Source: Pandoraea capi (lineage in GTDB: Bacteria > Pseudomonadota > Gammaproteobacteria > Burkholderiales > Burkholderiaceae). From it: a stretch of DNA of 64,000 nucleotides. The notes under the pieces were generated by a model, which saw only the letters and a list, made by a program, of their open reading frames with translations, did no database searches and was not told where the DNA came from. This document shows, in pieces, positions 38,684 through 48,420 of the stretch. Every line of letters begins with the position of its first letter. Positions within the stretch are counted from its first letter, which is position 1. The DNA lies in contig NZ_CABPRV010000006.1 in NCBI RefSeq assembly GCF_902459735.1, positions 1 to 64,000 of the forward strand, written 5' to 3'. The position numbers and the translations under genes are program-made.

Positions 38684-40372
38684 ATGCAGTGTTCAGTTCC
38701 GCTGTTCGATGCCGTGCCGTTGATCACCGTGTTCGTCTGCGTCGTCCTGGGTCAGTTGCTCGGGCGAATCAAGTTTGGTCCGATTCAGTTGGGCGGCGTG
38801 TGCGGCGCATTGCTCGTCGCGTTGCTCGTCGGGCAAACGGGTTGCATGGTGGAAGGCTCTCTCAAGGATTTCGCATTCGCCCTGTTTATCTTCGCGATGG
38901 GCTTTTCCGCCGGGCCGCAGTTCGTTGAAAACCTGAACCTGCGCGGCTTGCGCTTTGGCGTGCTGTCCATCGTCGAAGTGGTCTTCGTGTTCGGCATCGT
39001 CATGCTGGCCGTGAATCTCCTCAGTCTCGATCCGGGCACGGCGGGCGGCCTTGCCGCAGGCGCTGCGACCGAGTCGGCGATGGTCGGCACGGCCATCGAG
39101 GCACTGAGCCGTCTGGGGCTCGATCCGGCAGCGTTCAAGGCACTACAGGCCAACGTGGTGACCGCTTACACGCTCACGTACGTGTTCGGTCTGATCACCA
39201 TCGTGCTGTTCACGAATCTGCTGGCCCCGCGTCTGCTGGGCATCGATCTCAAGGCGGAAAGCGCGCGTCTGTCCAAGGAGATGGACGACGAGAACGGCGA
39301 ATCGCTCGGCACGCCCGCAGCGCCCGATCTGGTCGGGCGCAGCTATCGCGTTGCGCACCCGGGATTGACGGTCGCGTCGCTCGAAGCCTCGCTCGACGCA
39401 CGCGTCGCCGTGGAGCGGGTGCGGCGGGCAACGGCGCAGGTGCCGGTCGCGCAGGACCTCGCGTTGATGACCGGCGACGAACTCCTGCTCGTGGGCCGGC
39501 GCGACGCCATGCTCGACGCCCACGCGCTCGTCGGCCCGGAGGTTGCGGGCACCGAAACGAACGACATCGTGCTCGTGGAGCGCGAGTACGTCATGACGAA
39601 CAAGGAAGCCGAGGGGCGCACCGTCGCCGATCTGCGACGCGAAGCGCCGGTCGAGTTGCGTCACGGCGTGTTCGTCAAATCCGTCAAACGCATGGGCATG
39701 CAGTTGCCCTCGCTCAACAAGATTCCGCTGCAACGCGGCGACATGGTGACGTTGCAAGGCCTGGCGGAAGACGTCGAGCGTGCCGGTGCGGTCATGGGCC
39801 AGCCCGTGCCGCACGGTAACAAGACGAGCCTCGTTTTCGTCGGTCTCGCATTGATCGTCGGCCTGTGCATCGGACATATCTCCGTGCACGTCGGCGGCGC
39901 GCCCATGACGCTGGGCTCGGGCGGTGGCGCGCTGGTCTCGGGGTTGGCGAGCGGCTGGCTGCTCTCACGCCGCCCGACATGGGGCACGTTTCCCCCGGCG
40001 GCTTACGAACTGCTCAAGGATCTCGGGCTGGCGGTGTTCGTGGTGTGTGTCGGGCTGTCGGCAGGGCCGCAGGCGGCCGTGCTGCTGCGTGAACACGGCA
40101 TGGCGCTGCCGGTCGTCGGGATCTGTGTTTCGCTCATTCCGGCGCTGGTGTCGCTGTGGGTAGGGCACAAGTTGCTGCGCATCGATGGCCCGATTCTGAT
40201 CGGTGCGATCGCGGGCCAGCAGGCGAGCACGCCGGCCATCAGCGCAGTGGTGCAAACGGCCAACAGCGCATTGCCGGTCGTGGGGTATACGGTGACGTAC
40301 GCCCTGTCGAACGTGCTGTTGCCATTGATGGGGCCGGCCGTCGTATTCGTCGCCCATCAGTTTTCGCGCTGA
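38684..40372 (+). CDS. aspT: Aspartate:alanine antiporter, first copy
   Basis: An inner-membrane protein of 562 residues of the AspT/YidE/YbjL antiporter family. Five spans at the N-terminus (LITVFVCVVLGQLLGRIKFG, FALFIFAMGFSAGPQF) and about five at the C-terminus (LGSGGGALVSGLASGWLLS, VFVVCVGLSAGPQA) flank two cytoplasmic TrkA-C (RCK-C) domains near residues 205-375. It would swap L-aspartate in for L-alanine out. The ATG at 38684 has GGAG 9 bases before; a GTG five codons earlier is in frame. Its N-terminus has two Cys (MQCSVP), unlike the second copy. It lies 107 bases before the second aspT gene. Confidence 0.88.
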   Translation: MQCSVPLFDAVPLITVFVCVVLGQLLGRIKFGPIQLGGVCGALLVALLVGQTGCMVEGSLKDFAFALFIFAMGFSAGPQFVENLNLRGLRFGVLSIVEVVFVFGIVMLAVNLLSLDPGTAGGLAAGAATESAMVGTAIEALSRLGLDPAAFKALQANVVTAYTLTYVFGLITIVLFTNLLAPRLLGIDLKAESARLSKEMDDENGESLGTPAAPDLVGRSYRVAHPGLTVASLEASLDARVAVERVRRATAQVPVAQDLALMTGDELLLVGRRDAMLDAHALVGPEVAGTETNDIVLVEREYVMTNKEAEGRTVADLRREAPVELRHGVFVKSVKRMGMQLPSLNKIPLQRGDMVTLQGLAEDVERAGAVMGQPVPHGNKTSLVFVGLALIVGLCIGHISVHVGGAPMTLGSGGGALVSGLASGWLLSRRPTWGTFPPAAYELLKDLGLAVFVVCVGLSAGPQAAVLLREHGMALPVVGICVSLIPALVSLWVGHKLLRIDGPILIGAIAGQQASTPAISAVVQTANSALPVVGYTVTYALSNVLLPLMGPAVVFVAHQFSR

Positions 40373-40479
40373 AGACGCCTGAAGAGGCCCATCGCGCTGT
40401 CGTATCACGTTGCGTTTGAGTCGTCGCGTGCCGGCTCCCCCGCCGGTCGCCGCAATTCTCTTTTGACGGAGGTTCTGCC

Positions 40480-42165
40480 GTGGAACTGGTGCATACGATT
40501 CTCAACCATGTCCCGGAGGTCGCGATTTTTCTGTCGCTCGCCCTCGGGTACGCAATCGGGGCGATCAAGTTCGGCTCGTTCCAGCTAGGCGGCGTGGGTG
40601 GTTCGCTGCTGGTGGCCGTGGTCGTCTCACAGATCGGCATCTCGGTCGACGCCGGCGTGAAGAGCATCATGTTCGCGCTGTTCATCTATGCCGTGGGCTA
40701 CGAAAGCGGCCCGCAATTCTTCAGCTCGCTCTCGCGCAAGACTCTGCGTGAGATCGGCATGGCCGTGTTCCTCGCGGCGTCCGGTCTGGTGACCGTGCTG
40801 ATCTGCGCCAAGATCTTCGGCTTCGACAAGGGGCTGGCCGCCGGTGTGGCTGGTGGCGGGCTCACGCAGTCGGCCATCATCGGTACGGCGGGCGATGCGA
40901 TCGCGCGTCTCGGATTGCCGGCCGACGAGGTCAAGCGTCTGCAATCGGAAGTCGCCATCGGCTACGCGGTGACATACATCTTCGGTAGCCTGGGCGCCAT
41001 CATCGTGTGCGCGTCGCTCGTGCCGAAGCTCATGGGCCGCACCCTCAAGGAAGATGCCAAAAAGGCCGAACTCGCCATGGCCGGTGGCCACGCCGTGCTC
41101 TCGGCCGATCAGGTCGACTCGCTGCCGGCGCTCGTGGGTCGCGTGTATCGGGTGACGACCGGCGCCGGTAAGCGCGTGATCGAGATCGAGAAGCAACTGA
41201 CCGATGGCGTGACTATCGAGCGGTTGCGTCGCAACGGCAAGATCATCATTGCGACCGACGATCTCGTGCTCGAAACGGGCGACGACGTCATGCTCATCGG
41301 CCGTCGCGAGACAGCGACCGAGGCGTGGCGCCTGCTCGGCGACGAGCAGCGTCCGTCAGCCGATCTGGATATCCCGTTGCGTATGCAGGAAGTCGTCTTC
41401 GCGCGCAAGGGCGGTAATGGCAAGACACTCGGCGAATTGAAGGCCGGTGTCGAGCGTGACGTCAAACACGGGGTGTACATCGCCAAGATCATGCGAATGG
41501 GGCAGCCGGTGCCGATTCTCGACGACACGGTCGTGTATCACGGCGACGTCGTCACGTTGTACGGCGCGGACAGCGACGTGCAGCGCGCGGCCAAGGAAGC
41601 GGGCTACCCGGTCGCGTATTCGGTCAAAACCGACTACGTGTACATGGGCATCGGCATCGTCTTCGGTTTGCTGATCGGCTATATCGTGGTCAAGGTCGGT
41701 GGTATTCCGCTTACGTTGGGCAGCGGCGGCGGTGCGCTGCTCGCGGGGCTGGTGTTCGGCTGGCTGCGCGGCAAACATCCGACCTTCGGGGCGATGCCGC
41801 TCGCAGCAAGTTCTTTGCTCAAGGAGTTGGGGCTGGCGACGTTCGTGACCTGCGTGGGTCTGTCCGCCGGCGCCCAGGCCTGGCAGACGTTGCAGCAAAG
41901 CGGTCTCTCGATCTTCGTGGCCGGGGTGATCGTCACCATCGTGCCGCTGCTGCTCACGTACCTGTTCGGGCGCTATGTGCTGCGCTACGACAACGTGGCG
42001 ATTCTGGCCGGTGCGCTGTCCGGCTCGCGCAGCGCCAACCCGGCGTTCGGCGAGATTCTGGACAAGGCCGAGAGCAACGTCCCGACGGTGCCGTTCGCCA
42101 TCACCTACGCCATCGCCAACGTGCTGCTCACGCTGCTGGGGCCGCTGGTGGTGTCGCTGACGTGA
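40480..42165 (+). CDS. aspT: Aspartate:alanine antiporter, second copy
   Basis: A 561-residue paralogue of the gene before it, with the same layout. N-terminal spans (EVAIFLSLALGYAIGAIKFG, FALFIYAVGYESGPQFFS, LAAGVAGGGLTQSAIIGTAG) and C-terminal spans (VFGLLIGYIVVKVGGIPLTL, FVTCVGLSAGAQAW, SGSRSANPAFGEILDKAESN) surround two TrkA-C domains. The GTG start at 40480 has a strong GACGGAGG site. This copy sits next to asdA and is the likelier partner of the decarboxylase, importing aspartate and exporting its product alanine; the charge difference drives a membrane potential. Confidence 0.9.
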   Translation: MELVHTILNHVPEVAIFLSLALGYAIGAIKFGSFQLGGVGGSLLVAVVVSQIGISVDAGVKSIMFALFIYAVGYESGPQFFSSLSRKTLREIGMAVFLAASGLVTVLICAKIFGFDKGLAAGVAGGGLTQSAIIGTAGDAIARLGLPADEVKRLQSEVAIGYAVTYIFGSLGAIIVCASLVPKLMGRTLKEDAKKAELAMAGGHAVLSADQVDSLPALVGRVYRVTTGAGKRVIEIEKQLTDGVTIERLRRNGKIIIATDDLVLETGDDVMLIGRRETATEAWRLLGDEQRPSADLDIPLRMQEVVFARKGGNGKTLGELKAGVERDVKHGVYIAKIMRMGQPVPILDDTVVYHGDVVTLYGADSDVQRAAKEAGYPVAYSVKTDYVYMGIGIVFGLLIGYIVVKVGGIPLTLGSGGGALLAGLVFGWLRGKHPTFGAMPLAASSLLKELGLATFVTCVGLSAGAQAWQTLQQSGLSIFVAGVIVTIVPLLLTYLFGRYVLRYDNVAILAGALSGSRSANPAFGEILDKAESNVPTVPFAITYAIANVLLTLLGPLVVSLT

Positions 42166-42254
42166 CGCGTCAGGAAACGTATCTGAAGTTTTCGTCCCGA
42201 TTGCCCGTGGCTGTCATGCGTCCCCCCGCAGCACGGAATCGAAATTGGTTGTAA

Positions 42255-43892
<1,638 letters not shown>

Positions 43893-44025
43893 CGCCCGAT
43901 AGCGCGATGCCCGGATGCCCGGGCATTGCCGGACGATCATGATGGCGTTGTCCTTCGTCCTCCGACGAGGGACGGCGGCATCGGCTGGCCCCCCCTCGAT
44001 CGCCCCTCCATGGCGATCGACCATT

Positions 44026-44055
44026 GCCCGGGAACCACCTTCCCGGGCTTTTTTT
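44026..44055 (+). terminator. Intrinsic terminator of aspT-aspT-asdA
   Basis: GCCCGGGAA (44026-44034) pairs with TTCCCGGGC (44040-44048) around CCACC, followed by seven T (44049-44055). It is a textbook rho-independent terminator 134 bases after the asdA stop. Confidence 0.9.
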
Positions 44056-44070
44056 GTGATGTGAAATCAC

Positions 44071-44097
44071 AAAATAAAATGCCCGCACGAGGCGGGC
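44071..44097 (-). terminator. Minus-strand hairpin terminator without an obvious gene
   Basis: GCCCGC (44081-44086) pairs with GCGGGC (44092-44097) and is followed on the minus strand by ATTTTATTTT (44080-44071). No minus-strand gene ends here. The sequence just upstream on that strand is pyrimidine-rich (CTTCCCCTG), as at two other orphan terminators in the window. Confidence 0.45.
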
Positions 44098-44301
44098 AAA
44101 AATCACTACAGGGGAAGTCACGCGATATGAGTGGCAACCGGGTGAAAGAGTTCCCCGATCTTTTTGCGTGTTTCGTGACTGGCAGAGCGTCATCCGATCG
44201 ACGTAAAATAGCCCCTTGTCGCTACAGCACCCCCTCATGTCGAATGCGGCGCGCGCCGCCGGCGGACGGCATCAGCGTGGGGTGGGATTTTCGGGTGTCG
44301 A

Positions 44302-45672
44302 ATGTCGGAAAAGCCGGTCGTGCGGAGTCGCCTCCTGCTGGCCGCGTGCCTGAGTACCGGGTTATCGGTTTCGGTGGGTGCGCACGCACAATCTTTGTTC
44401 TCGGATCCTGATCCGCCATGTTTCACTGAGCAGAACGCTGTGTCCTACGGATTGTGGGACCGCGGGCTGGCACCTCAGTATTTCGTACCGCCGCCTCCGC
44501 CTCCGCCGCCGGCAGCCACGGCGCAGCCTGTGACCCAGGACCCTGGCGCGGCGACCGACCCCATTGCCTTGTTCGCCGGTGACGACCCCGGCGCGGTCGC
44601 GGCGACGCTCGACCGCGAGGCCGCACAACGTGCAGCGGCTGCTGCCACGGCAGCGGCAGTGCCGTCCACCGCTTCCGGCGCAGAGGCCGATCCGTCACAA
44701 ACGGCCGCCAGTGCCTCCAGCGGGGACGAAGTCGCCAGTGCGGCCTCGGCCGAGGTTCAGCCGCCCCCGCCACCCTCGCCACCGCTTCCTGCCGCCGACT
44801 TTGCCGTCGCTCCGGAACTGAGTGCGGATGGCACGGCGATCTCTGCGGTCGACATCGACGCCGCAGCCTCTGCCGCTGCTGCGGCGCCCGAGACACCCCC
44901 GCCGGCCCCTGACGTCGCGCCGCCCAACGCGTTTCTTGCGCGCGCTTCATGCCTGCGTGGGATGCCGCGTCACGAGAGTTTCGCGAACCGCAACATCCGC
45001 ATGCTGATGCGTCGCGGGCTGGTGGTGCGCGACGACCAGTTGCCGCTCATCGCCACGCGCAGCCGCACGCCGGGCGAAGGGGCGGTTGGCTTTCAGGTGC
45101 TCAACGAGCGTCCCTACCAGTTCAACCTCGGCATGAACAACAGCGGCATGACGACCACGGGCAAGATGCAGGGCACGGCGAACCTGCTCATGAATAACCC
45201 GCTCGGCATGTACGGCAAGTTCAATACGACGGTCAGTCAGGATCTTCAGAATGCGCGCCGCGACGCGACCAATCGCGACCTGACGGCGAACTACTCGATG
45301 CCGCTCGATGCGGACTGGACCGTCGGCGTGACGGGCACGACCAACGCCGCGACGGATCAGATCGCGACCGGCACGACACAGACGCAGACGTTGCAATGGC
45401 GAGTGCGCCGGGCGTTCGATGTGACGTCCAACGGCACGACGGGCGTGGAGCTGCGCTACAACCGCAGCCGTACGGAAGATCCGAACGCGCTGCACACCTA
45501 TGACAGCTATGCGGAAGTCGGGCTGAGCCACACCCATTATCTCGGGACGTCGAAGCTCGACCTGTCGGTCATGCAGCGCCTGAACGCGCCCTGGATGCCG
45601 TCGTCAGGCGGTCCGCCCGGGTGGTCCTACCGCTTCCAGTCGATCGACGCGAAGCTCACCGTGCCGTTCTGA
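44302..45672 (+). CDS. Truncated TpsB (ShlB/FhaC)-like outer-membrane protein with Pro/Ala-rich N-terminus
   Basis: A 456-residue exported protein with a signal peptide cleaved near AHA/QSL (residue 29). Residues 55-215 are low-complexity Pro, Ala and Ser with a run of eight Pro. From about residue 255 (GFQVLNERPYQFNLGMNNSG, TTTGKMQGTANLLMNNPLGM) the sequence follows the first half of the ShlB/FhaC transporter barrel, including NYSMPLDADWTVGVTG and SHTHYLGTSKLDLSVMQ. It stops at KLTVPF, about where full TpsB proteins continue into the second half with their conserved VRGF loop. POTRA domains are not evident. It could be a short barrel ending in Phe or a decayed transporter. No TpsA partner is nearby. 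Confidence 0.6.
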   Translation: MSEKPVVRSRLLLAACLSTGLSVSVGAHAQSLFSDPDPPCFTEQNAVSYGLWDRGLAPQYFVPPPPPPPPAATAQPVTQDPGAATDPIALFAGDDPGAVAATLDREAAQRAAAAATAAAVPSTASGAEADPSQTAASASSGDEVASAASAEVQPPPPPSPPLPAADFAVAPELSADGTAISAVDIDAAASAAAAAPETPPPAPDVAPPNAFLARASCLRGMPRHESFANRNIRMLMRRGLVVRDDQLPLIATRSRTPGEGAVGFQVLNERPYQFNLGMNNSGMTTTGKMQGTANLLMNNPLGMYGKFNTTVSQDLQNARRDATNRDLTANYSMPLDADWTVGVTGTTNAATDQIATGTTQTQTLQWRVRRAFDVTSNGTTGVELRYNRSRTEDPNALHTYDSYAEVGLSHTHYLGTSKLDLSVMQRLNAPWMPSSGGPPGWSYRFQSIDAKLTVPF

Positions 45673-46192
45673 CGAAGTCCATCACGGTATCGAGCGATAC
45701 CGTTCTCCTGAGCGTTGCCGGCATGTCCGCGAAATGCTCGTCCTCCCCGAACAGAATCACGGGCTTGCCGTAATGCACGGCGAGCTCGATCTCGTTGCGC
45801 GTGCCGTGATTGCCGGGCAGAGCGACGATGACGTCGCTCGACATTACGTTGATGTGATTGCGCGAGAACGTTCCCGGCGGCGCATCGGGCAGATGACGCG
45901 GGAGCGGACTGACGATCGTGACTTCGACGAAAGCATTCGGATAGCCGGGCAGGGCGCGGAAGATGCCGTTGTCGTCCGCCTGTGTCGGCACGACGCCGAT
46001 GCTGCGCCCCGCGCGCTGCGGCACGGCGCAGAATGCCTCGCTCACGCTGGTCATCACCCCCTGTCCGCCGCCGGTGAGCAGATGGTAGCCGGCGAGCGCG
46101 AGCGCACGCCCGAGCGGCACCGCAAGTTCGGGCCACGGCTGTTTGCCGGAACCCATGACACCGATGGTCTTGGGATGCAGGGAAGGAGTCAT
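45656..46192 (-). CDS. LOG/TIGR00725-like nucleotide-binding protein
   Basis: A 178-residue protein with the Rossmann-like fold of the LOG (lysine-decarboxylase-like) family. It shows IGVMGSGKQPWPELAVPLGR at the start, LTGGGQGVM near residue 40, and LPGNHGTRNEIELAVHYGKP near residue 125 (the PGGxGT-E region, with Asn-His replacing Gly). The TIGR00725 branch has no settled function; LOG relatives cleave cytokinin riboside phosphates. The ATG at 46192 has AAGGAG-type purines nearby and starts the fold; the frame back to 46378 runs through a terminator and is not used. It overlaps the TpsB-like gene tail-to-tail by 17 bases. Confidence 0.75.
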   Translation of the reverse strand: MTPSLHPKTIGVMGSGKQPWPELAVPLGRALALAGYHLLTGGGQGVMTSVSEAFCAVPQRAGRSIGVVPTQADDNGIFRALPGYPNAFVEVTIVSPLPRHLPDAPPGTFSRNHINVMSSDVIVALPGNHGTRNEIELAVHYGKPVILFGEDEHFADMPATLRRTVSLDTVMDFVRTAR

Positions 46193-46333
46193 GTCGACGA
46201 GAGAGACGGGCAGGGTGGACAGGCGCTGAGCGTTGCCGATGATAACCGAGCATGACCGGGGGATGGGGACGGACCGAATGCGGGATCGACGTGGGAGGTG
46301 CAGTAGCGCGATACCGCTACAAAGCACGCGGGC

Positions 46334-46359
46334 AAAAAAAACCCGCCGGGTTGGCGGGT
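46334..46359 (-). terminator. Intrinsic terminator, minus strand
   Basis: A 7-bp stem (46341-46347 with 46353-46359) around GGGTT, followed on the minus strand by eight T (46341-46334). It lies 140 bases upstream of the LOG-like gene start, so it ends a separate short transcript or attenuates that gene. Confidence 0.75.
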
Positions 46360-46425
46360 GAGGAAGCAGGCCTCCCACGGGGAAGTGAAAGCCTGGTCTC
46401 GCGAGGTGTTTGCAAGACCCGTGTA
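46334..46425 (-). ncRNA. Candidate minus-strand small RNA (or attenuator) ending in a terminator
   Basis: On the minus strand three stems follow each other. GGTCTTGC (46419-46412) pairs with GCGAGACC (46402-46395) with one G-U wobble that would be a C-A clash on the plus strand. CAGGC (46395-46391) pairs with GCCTG (46371-46367). The terminator stem ACCCGCC/GGCGGGT (46359-46341) is followed by eight T. Between stems two and three lies CTTCCTCA, a Shine-Dalgarno-like antisense. A GATACT near 46430 could be a -10 box. No known RNA family was recognised. Confidence 0.35.
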
Positions 46426-46530
46426 GTATCGTGATCCAGACGCTTGTTGGCTATGGGCTAAGTCCTAAAGTGCGTGTAAGACGCTTTCCAATTCCGTTTC
46501 CTAACCTTTCTGACGTTCCCGGGGCGATAG

Positions 46531-46980
46531 ATGACCGAACCAACCGAAACCACACCGGCCAGTGCCGCCCAGATTGCCGCCATGAAGGCGCTGCGCACGG
46601 CGCTGCTTGCCCAGCACAAGGTGCTGATCGACTATGACCGTCAGCAATACGAAGCAGTTTTCGGTCCCGTACCGACCGGCCGCTTCGTGCAACTGTTCAC
46701 CGAAGACCCATGGTTCCGCTGGCTCGATCCGCTCTCGCGACTGATCGTCGCACTCGACGAGTGGCAGGAACAGGAGCCGCCGCAGCACGACGCCGGCATC
46801 GCGCTTGCCGACGAAGCGGCGAAGCTGTTCCGCCACACGGACAAGGAGTTCGGTGAGCGATACCTGCTGGCGTTGCAGAAGGCGCCGGAGGCCGGGTTTG
46901 GTCAGGGCAAGGTGGTCGCAGCACTGCGCGCGGTGCCGCAGTCGCCTGCTGCGACGGACGATGCAAAAGATGACGCCTGA
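46531..46980 (+). CDS. Conserved-looking hypothetical protein
   Basis: A 149-residue soluble protein I cannot name. It is helix-rich and acidic (MKALRTALLAQHKVLIDYDR, EDPWFRWLDPLSRLIVALDE, LFRHTDKEFGERYLLALQK), with a short disordered C-terminus (ATDDAKDDA). Codon usage and helix periodicity look like a real gene. Neighbours give no hint of its job. Confidence 0.6.
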   Translation: MTEPTETTPASAAQIAAMKALRTALLAQHKVLIDYDRQQYEAVFGPVPTGRFVQLFTEDPWFRWLDPLSRLIVALDEWQEQEPPQHDAGIALADEAAKLFRHTDKEFGERYLLALQKAPEAGFGQGKVVAALRAVPQSPAATDDAKDDA

Positions 46981-47336
46981 GCGCGCCTTGCCTCACGGAA
47001 AGTAAGAAGGAGCCCGATCTGTCGGCAAACGAGGGATCAGGCCATTGAGCAGGGAGGGGGCAGACCGTCAAGCCGAATATTTGTTCCGTGTCTGATCGTT
47101 TTTTGAGCAAGGCTCTTGACAGCCCCTGTTCATGGGGCGTTTGAGAAGGCGGTGTCAGGTTATCCAAGGGGTTATCCACAAAGGGTGTGGACAACTTTCC
47201 GGTGTCTGGCCCGACGGCAATCGAGACGGCTGGCTCTATGGCAAACGCGCGAGCGCTGCGACAATGACGCCTTTGCCCTTGGTCGGACGCCGGCGTTGTC
47301 AGTCGTTTTCCGACATCCCGCTGCGTCCGGATCGAC
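46981..47336. other. Intergenic region with DnaA-box cluster
   Basis: About 350 bases with no gene. It contains a GCCCC/GGGGC hairpin near 47122-47138, a TTGACA at about 47116, and the three DnaA-box-like 9-mers at 47160-47194. The start of the DMT gene follows at 47337. Confidence 0.45.
47160..47194. promoter_or_regulatory. Cluster of three DnaA-box-like 9-mers
   Basis: TTATCCAAG (47160-47168), a perfect TTATCCACA (47172-47180) and, on the opposite strand, TTGTCCACA (47194-47186) lie within 35 bases. The last two form an inverted repeat with one mismatch across 5 bases. No dnaA, parAB, gidA or AT-rich unwinding element is present, so this is not a chromosome origin; it may be a DnaA titration or control site. 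Confidence 0.5.
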
Positions 47337-48185
47337 ATGACCACCACACCCATCGTGCTACTGGTGCTGCTCTCAGCACTGATGCACGCCACCTGGAACG
47401 CTTTCCTCCACGCAAGTCCCGATCGTGTCTGGCAAGTCGGCATGATGGCGGTGCCGCAGTTGATCGCCGCGCTCATCGGCATCGCCTTGCTGCCCGCACC
47501 GCCGATGCAGGTCTGGCCGCTCATCGCGCTGTCCGCGTGCGCGCAGGTGGCATACACGGCGGCGCTCATTCGTGCGTATCGCGTCGGTGAGTTCGGGCAG
47601 ATCTATCCCATCGCGCGCGGCATCTCCCCGTTGCTCATTTCGGGAGCGGCGCTGCTGTTGGCCGGAGAGATGCCTCGCTGGATGGCCGTCGCGGGCATTG
47701 TCTGCATCTGTACGGGCATTCTCTCGCTTGCCTTGCGCGGGCGGCGCTTCTCCGGCGATAGCGTGCCGGCCGCCTTGCTGACCGGCGTATTCATCGCGGC
47801 CTACACGATCATCGATGGCTTCGGTGTGCGCCTGTCGAACGGCAACGGGTTCGCCTATATCGCGTGGGCGTATCTATGCGCGGGGGTGCCGCTAGTGGGG
47901 GCGGTGTGGACGTTACGCGGAGGCTGGCGCGGCATGTTCCTCGCGCCGCCGCGCAGGGTGGCCGAGGCGCTGGGCGCGGGGATCGTCGCGCCGTGCGCTT
48001 ACGGCATGGTGGTCTTCGCGCTGCAATACCTGCCGATGGGTGTGGTGTCGGCGCTGCGCGAGTCGAGCGCCATCTTCGCGGTGCTGCTGGGCTGGCTGTT
48101 CCTGCGGGAAAAACTCAACGCCCGCCGGCTCGTGGCTTGCAGCCTCGTGGTCGGCGGTGCGGTACTCATCAAGCTCGGCGCCTGA
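47337..48185 (+). CDS. EamA/DMT-family transporter
   Basis: An inner-membrane protein of 282 residues with ten predicted spans in two EamA halves (VLLVLLSALMHATWNAFLHA, YPIARGISPLLISGAALLLA; VVFALQYLPMGVVSALRESS, FLREKLNARRLVACSLVVGG). The ALMHATWNAFLH start marks a branch of DMT exporters of unknown substrate. The stop is 2 bases from the convergent fdsD end, so transcripts meet here without a visible terminator. Confidence 0.85.
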   Translation: MTTTPIVLLVLLSALMHATWNAFLHASPDRVWQVGMMAVPQLIAALIGIALLPAPPMQVWPLIALSACAQVAYTAALIRAYRVGEFGQIYPIARGISPLLISGAALLLAGEMPRWMAVAGIVCICTGILSLALRGRRFSGDSVPAALLTGVFIAAYTIIDGFGVRLSNGNGFAYIAWAYLCAGVPLVGAVWTLRGGWRGMFLAPPRRVAEALGAGIVAPCAYGMVVFALQYLPMGVVSALRESSAIFAVLLGWLFLREKLNARRLVACSLVVGGAVLIKLGA

Positions 48186-48186
48186 C

Positions 48187-48420
48187 TCAGGCACGCGGCC
48201 ACAGTTCGGCGCGATGTGCGGTGATCGCCGCCACGACGATCTCACGCATGCCGTGGCCGTCGGTCGCTTCGAGGTGTTCGAGAATCGTCATGCGCATACG
48301 TGGCGCCCAGAAGCGGCGCAGGTGGCCCGCGATGTTCTCGAGCGCTTCGCTGCGATCGGGCATCGTCTCGAAAAAATCCCCGATCTGATTGGCCATCTTG
48401 ACCAGATTGTCGGTGTCCAT
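48187..48420 (-). CDS. fdsD: NAD-dependent formate dehydrogenase delta subunit
   Basis: A small protein of 77 residues (MDTDNLVKMANQIGDFFETM start, then AGHLRRFWAPRMRMTILEHL) matching FdsD, which helps assemble or stabilise the soluble molybdenum formate dehydrogenase. The ATG at 48420 is the start of the conserved block. In most fds operons fdsC (FdhD, the sulfur-transfer chaperone) lies between fdsA and fdsD. Here that place is a 265-base gap (48421-48685) in which I could find no FdhD fragment. Confidence 0.9.
   Translation of the reverse strand: MDTDNLVKMANQIGDFFETMPDRSEALENIAGHLRRFWAPRMRMTILEHLEATDGHGMREIVVAAITAHRAELWPRA

Larger units (their letters stand above)
43893..44301. other. Intergenic region after asdA with two terminators
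   Basis: About 410 bases without a gene. It holds the asdA terminator (44026-44055), a TGTGAT-N5-ATCACA palindrome at 44055-44071, and a minus-pointing hairpin (44071-44097). A TAAAAT near 44206 could be a -10 box for the gene at 44302. Confidence 0.5.
46193..46530. other. Intergenic region, LOG-like gene to hypothetical gene
   Basis: About 340 bases without a protein gene. It holds the minus-strand small-RNA candidate and its terminator (46334-46425), which lie upstream of the LOG-like gene on the same strand, so they could also act as an attenuator leader for it. Confidence 0.4.

Noticed and set aside
44055-44071. Consensus CRP/FNR site
   Set aside because: The TGTGA and TCACA arms are 7 bases apart rather than 6, and the block is wedged between two terminators; kept only as a remark.
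43926-44411. Plus-strand 161-residue open frame after asdA
   Set aside because: It runs through two terminators and into the TpsB-like signal-peptide region in another frame, without any recognisable content.
47160-47194. Chromosome or plasmid replication origin
   Set aside because: Only three DnaA boxes, no dnaA, dnaN, rpmH, gidA, parAB or repA nearby and no AT-rich unwinding stretch.
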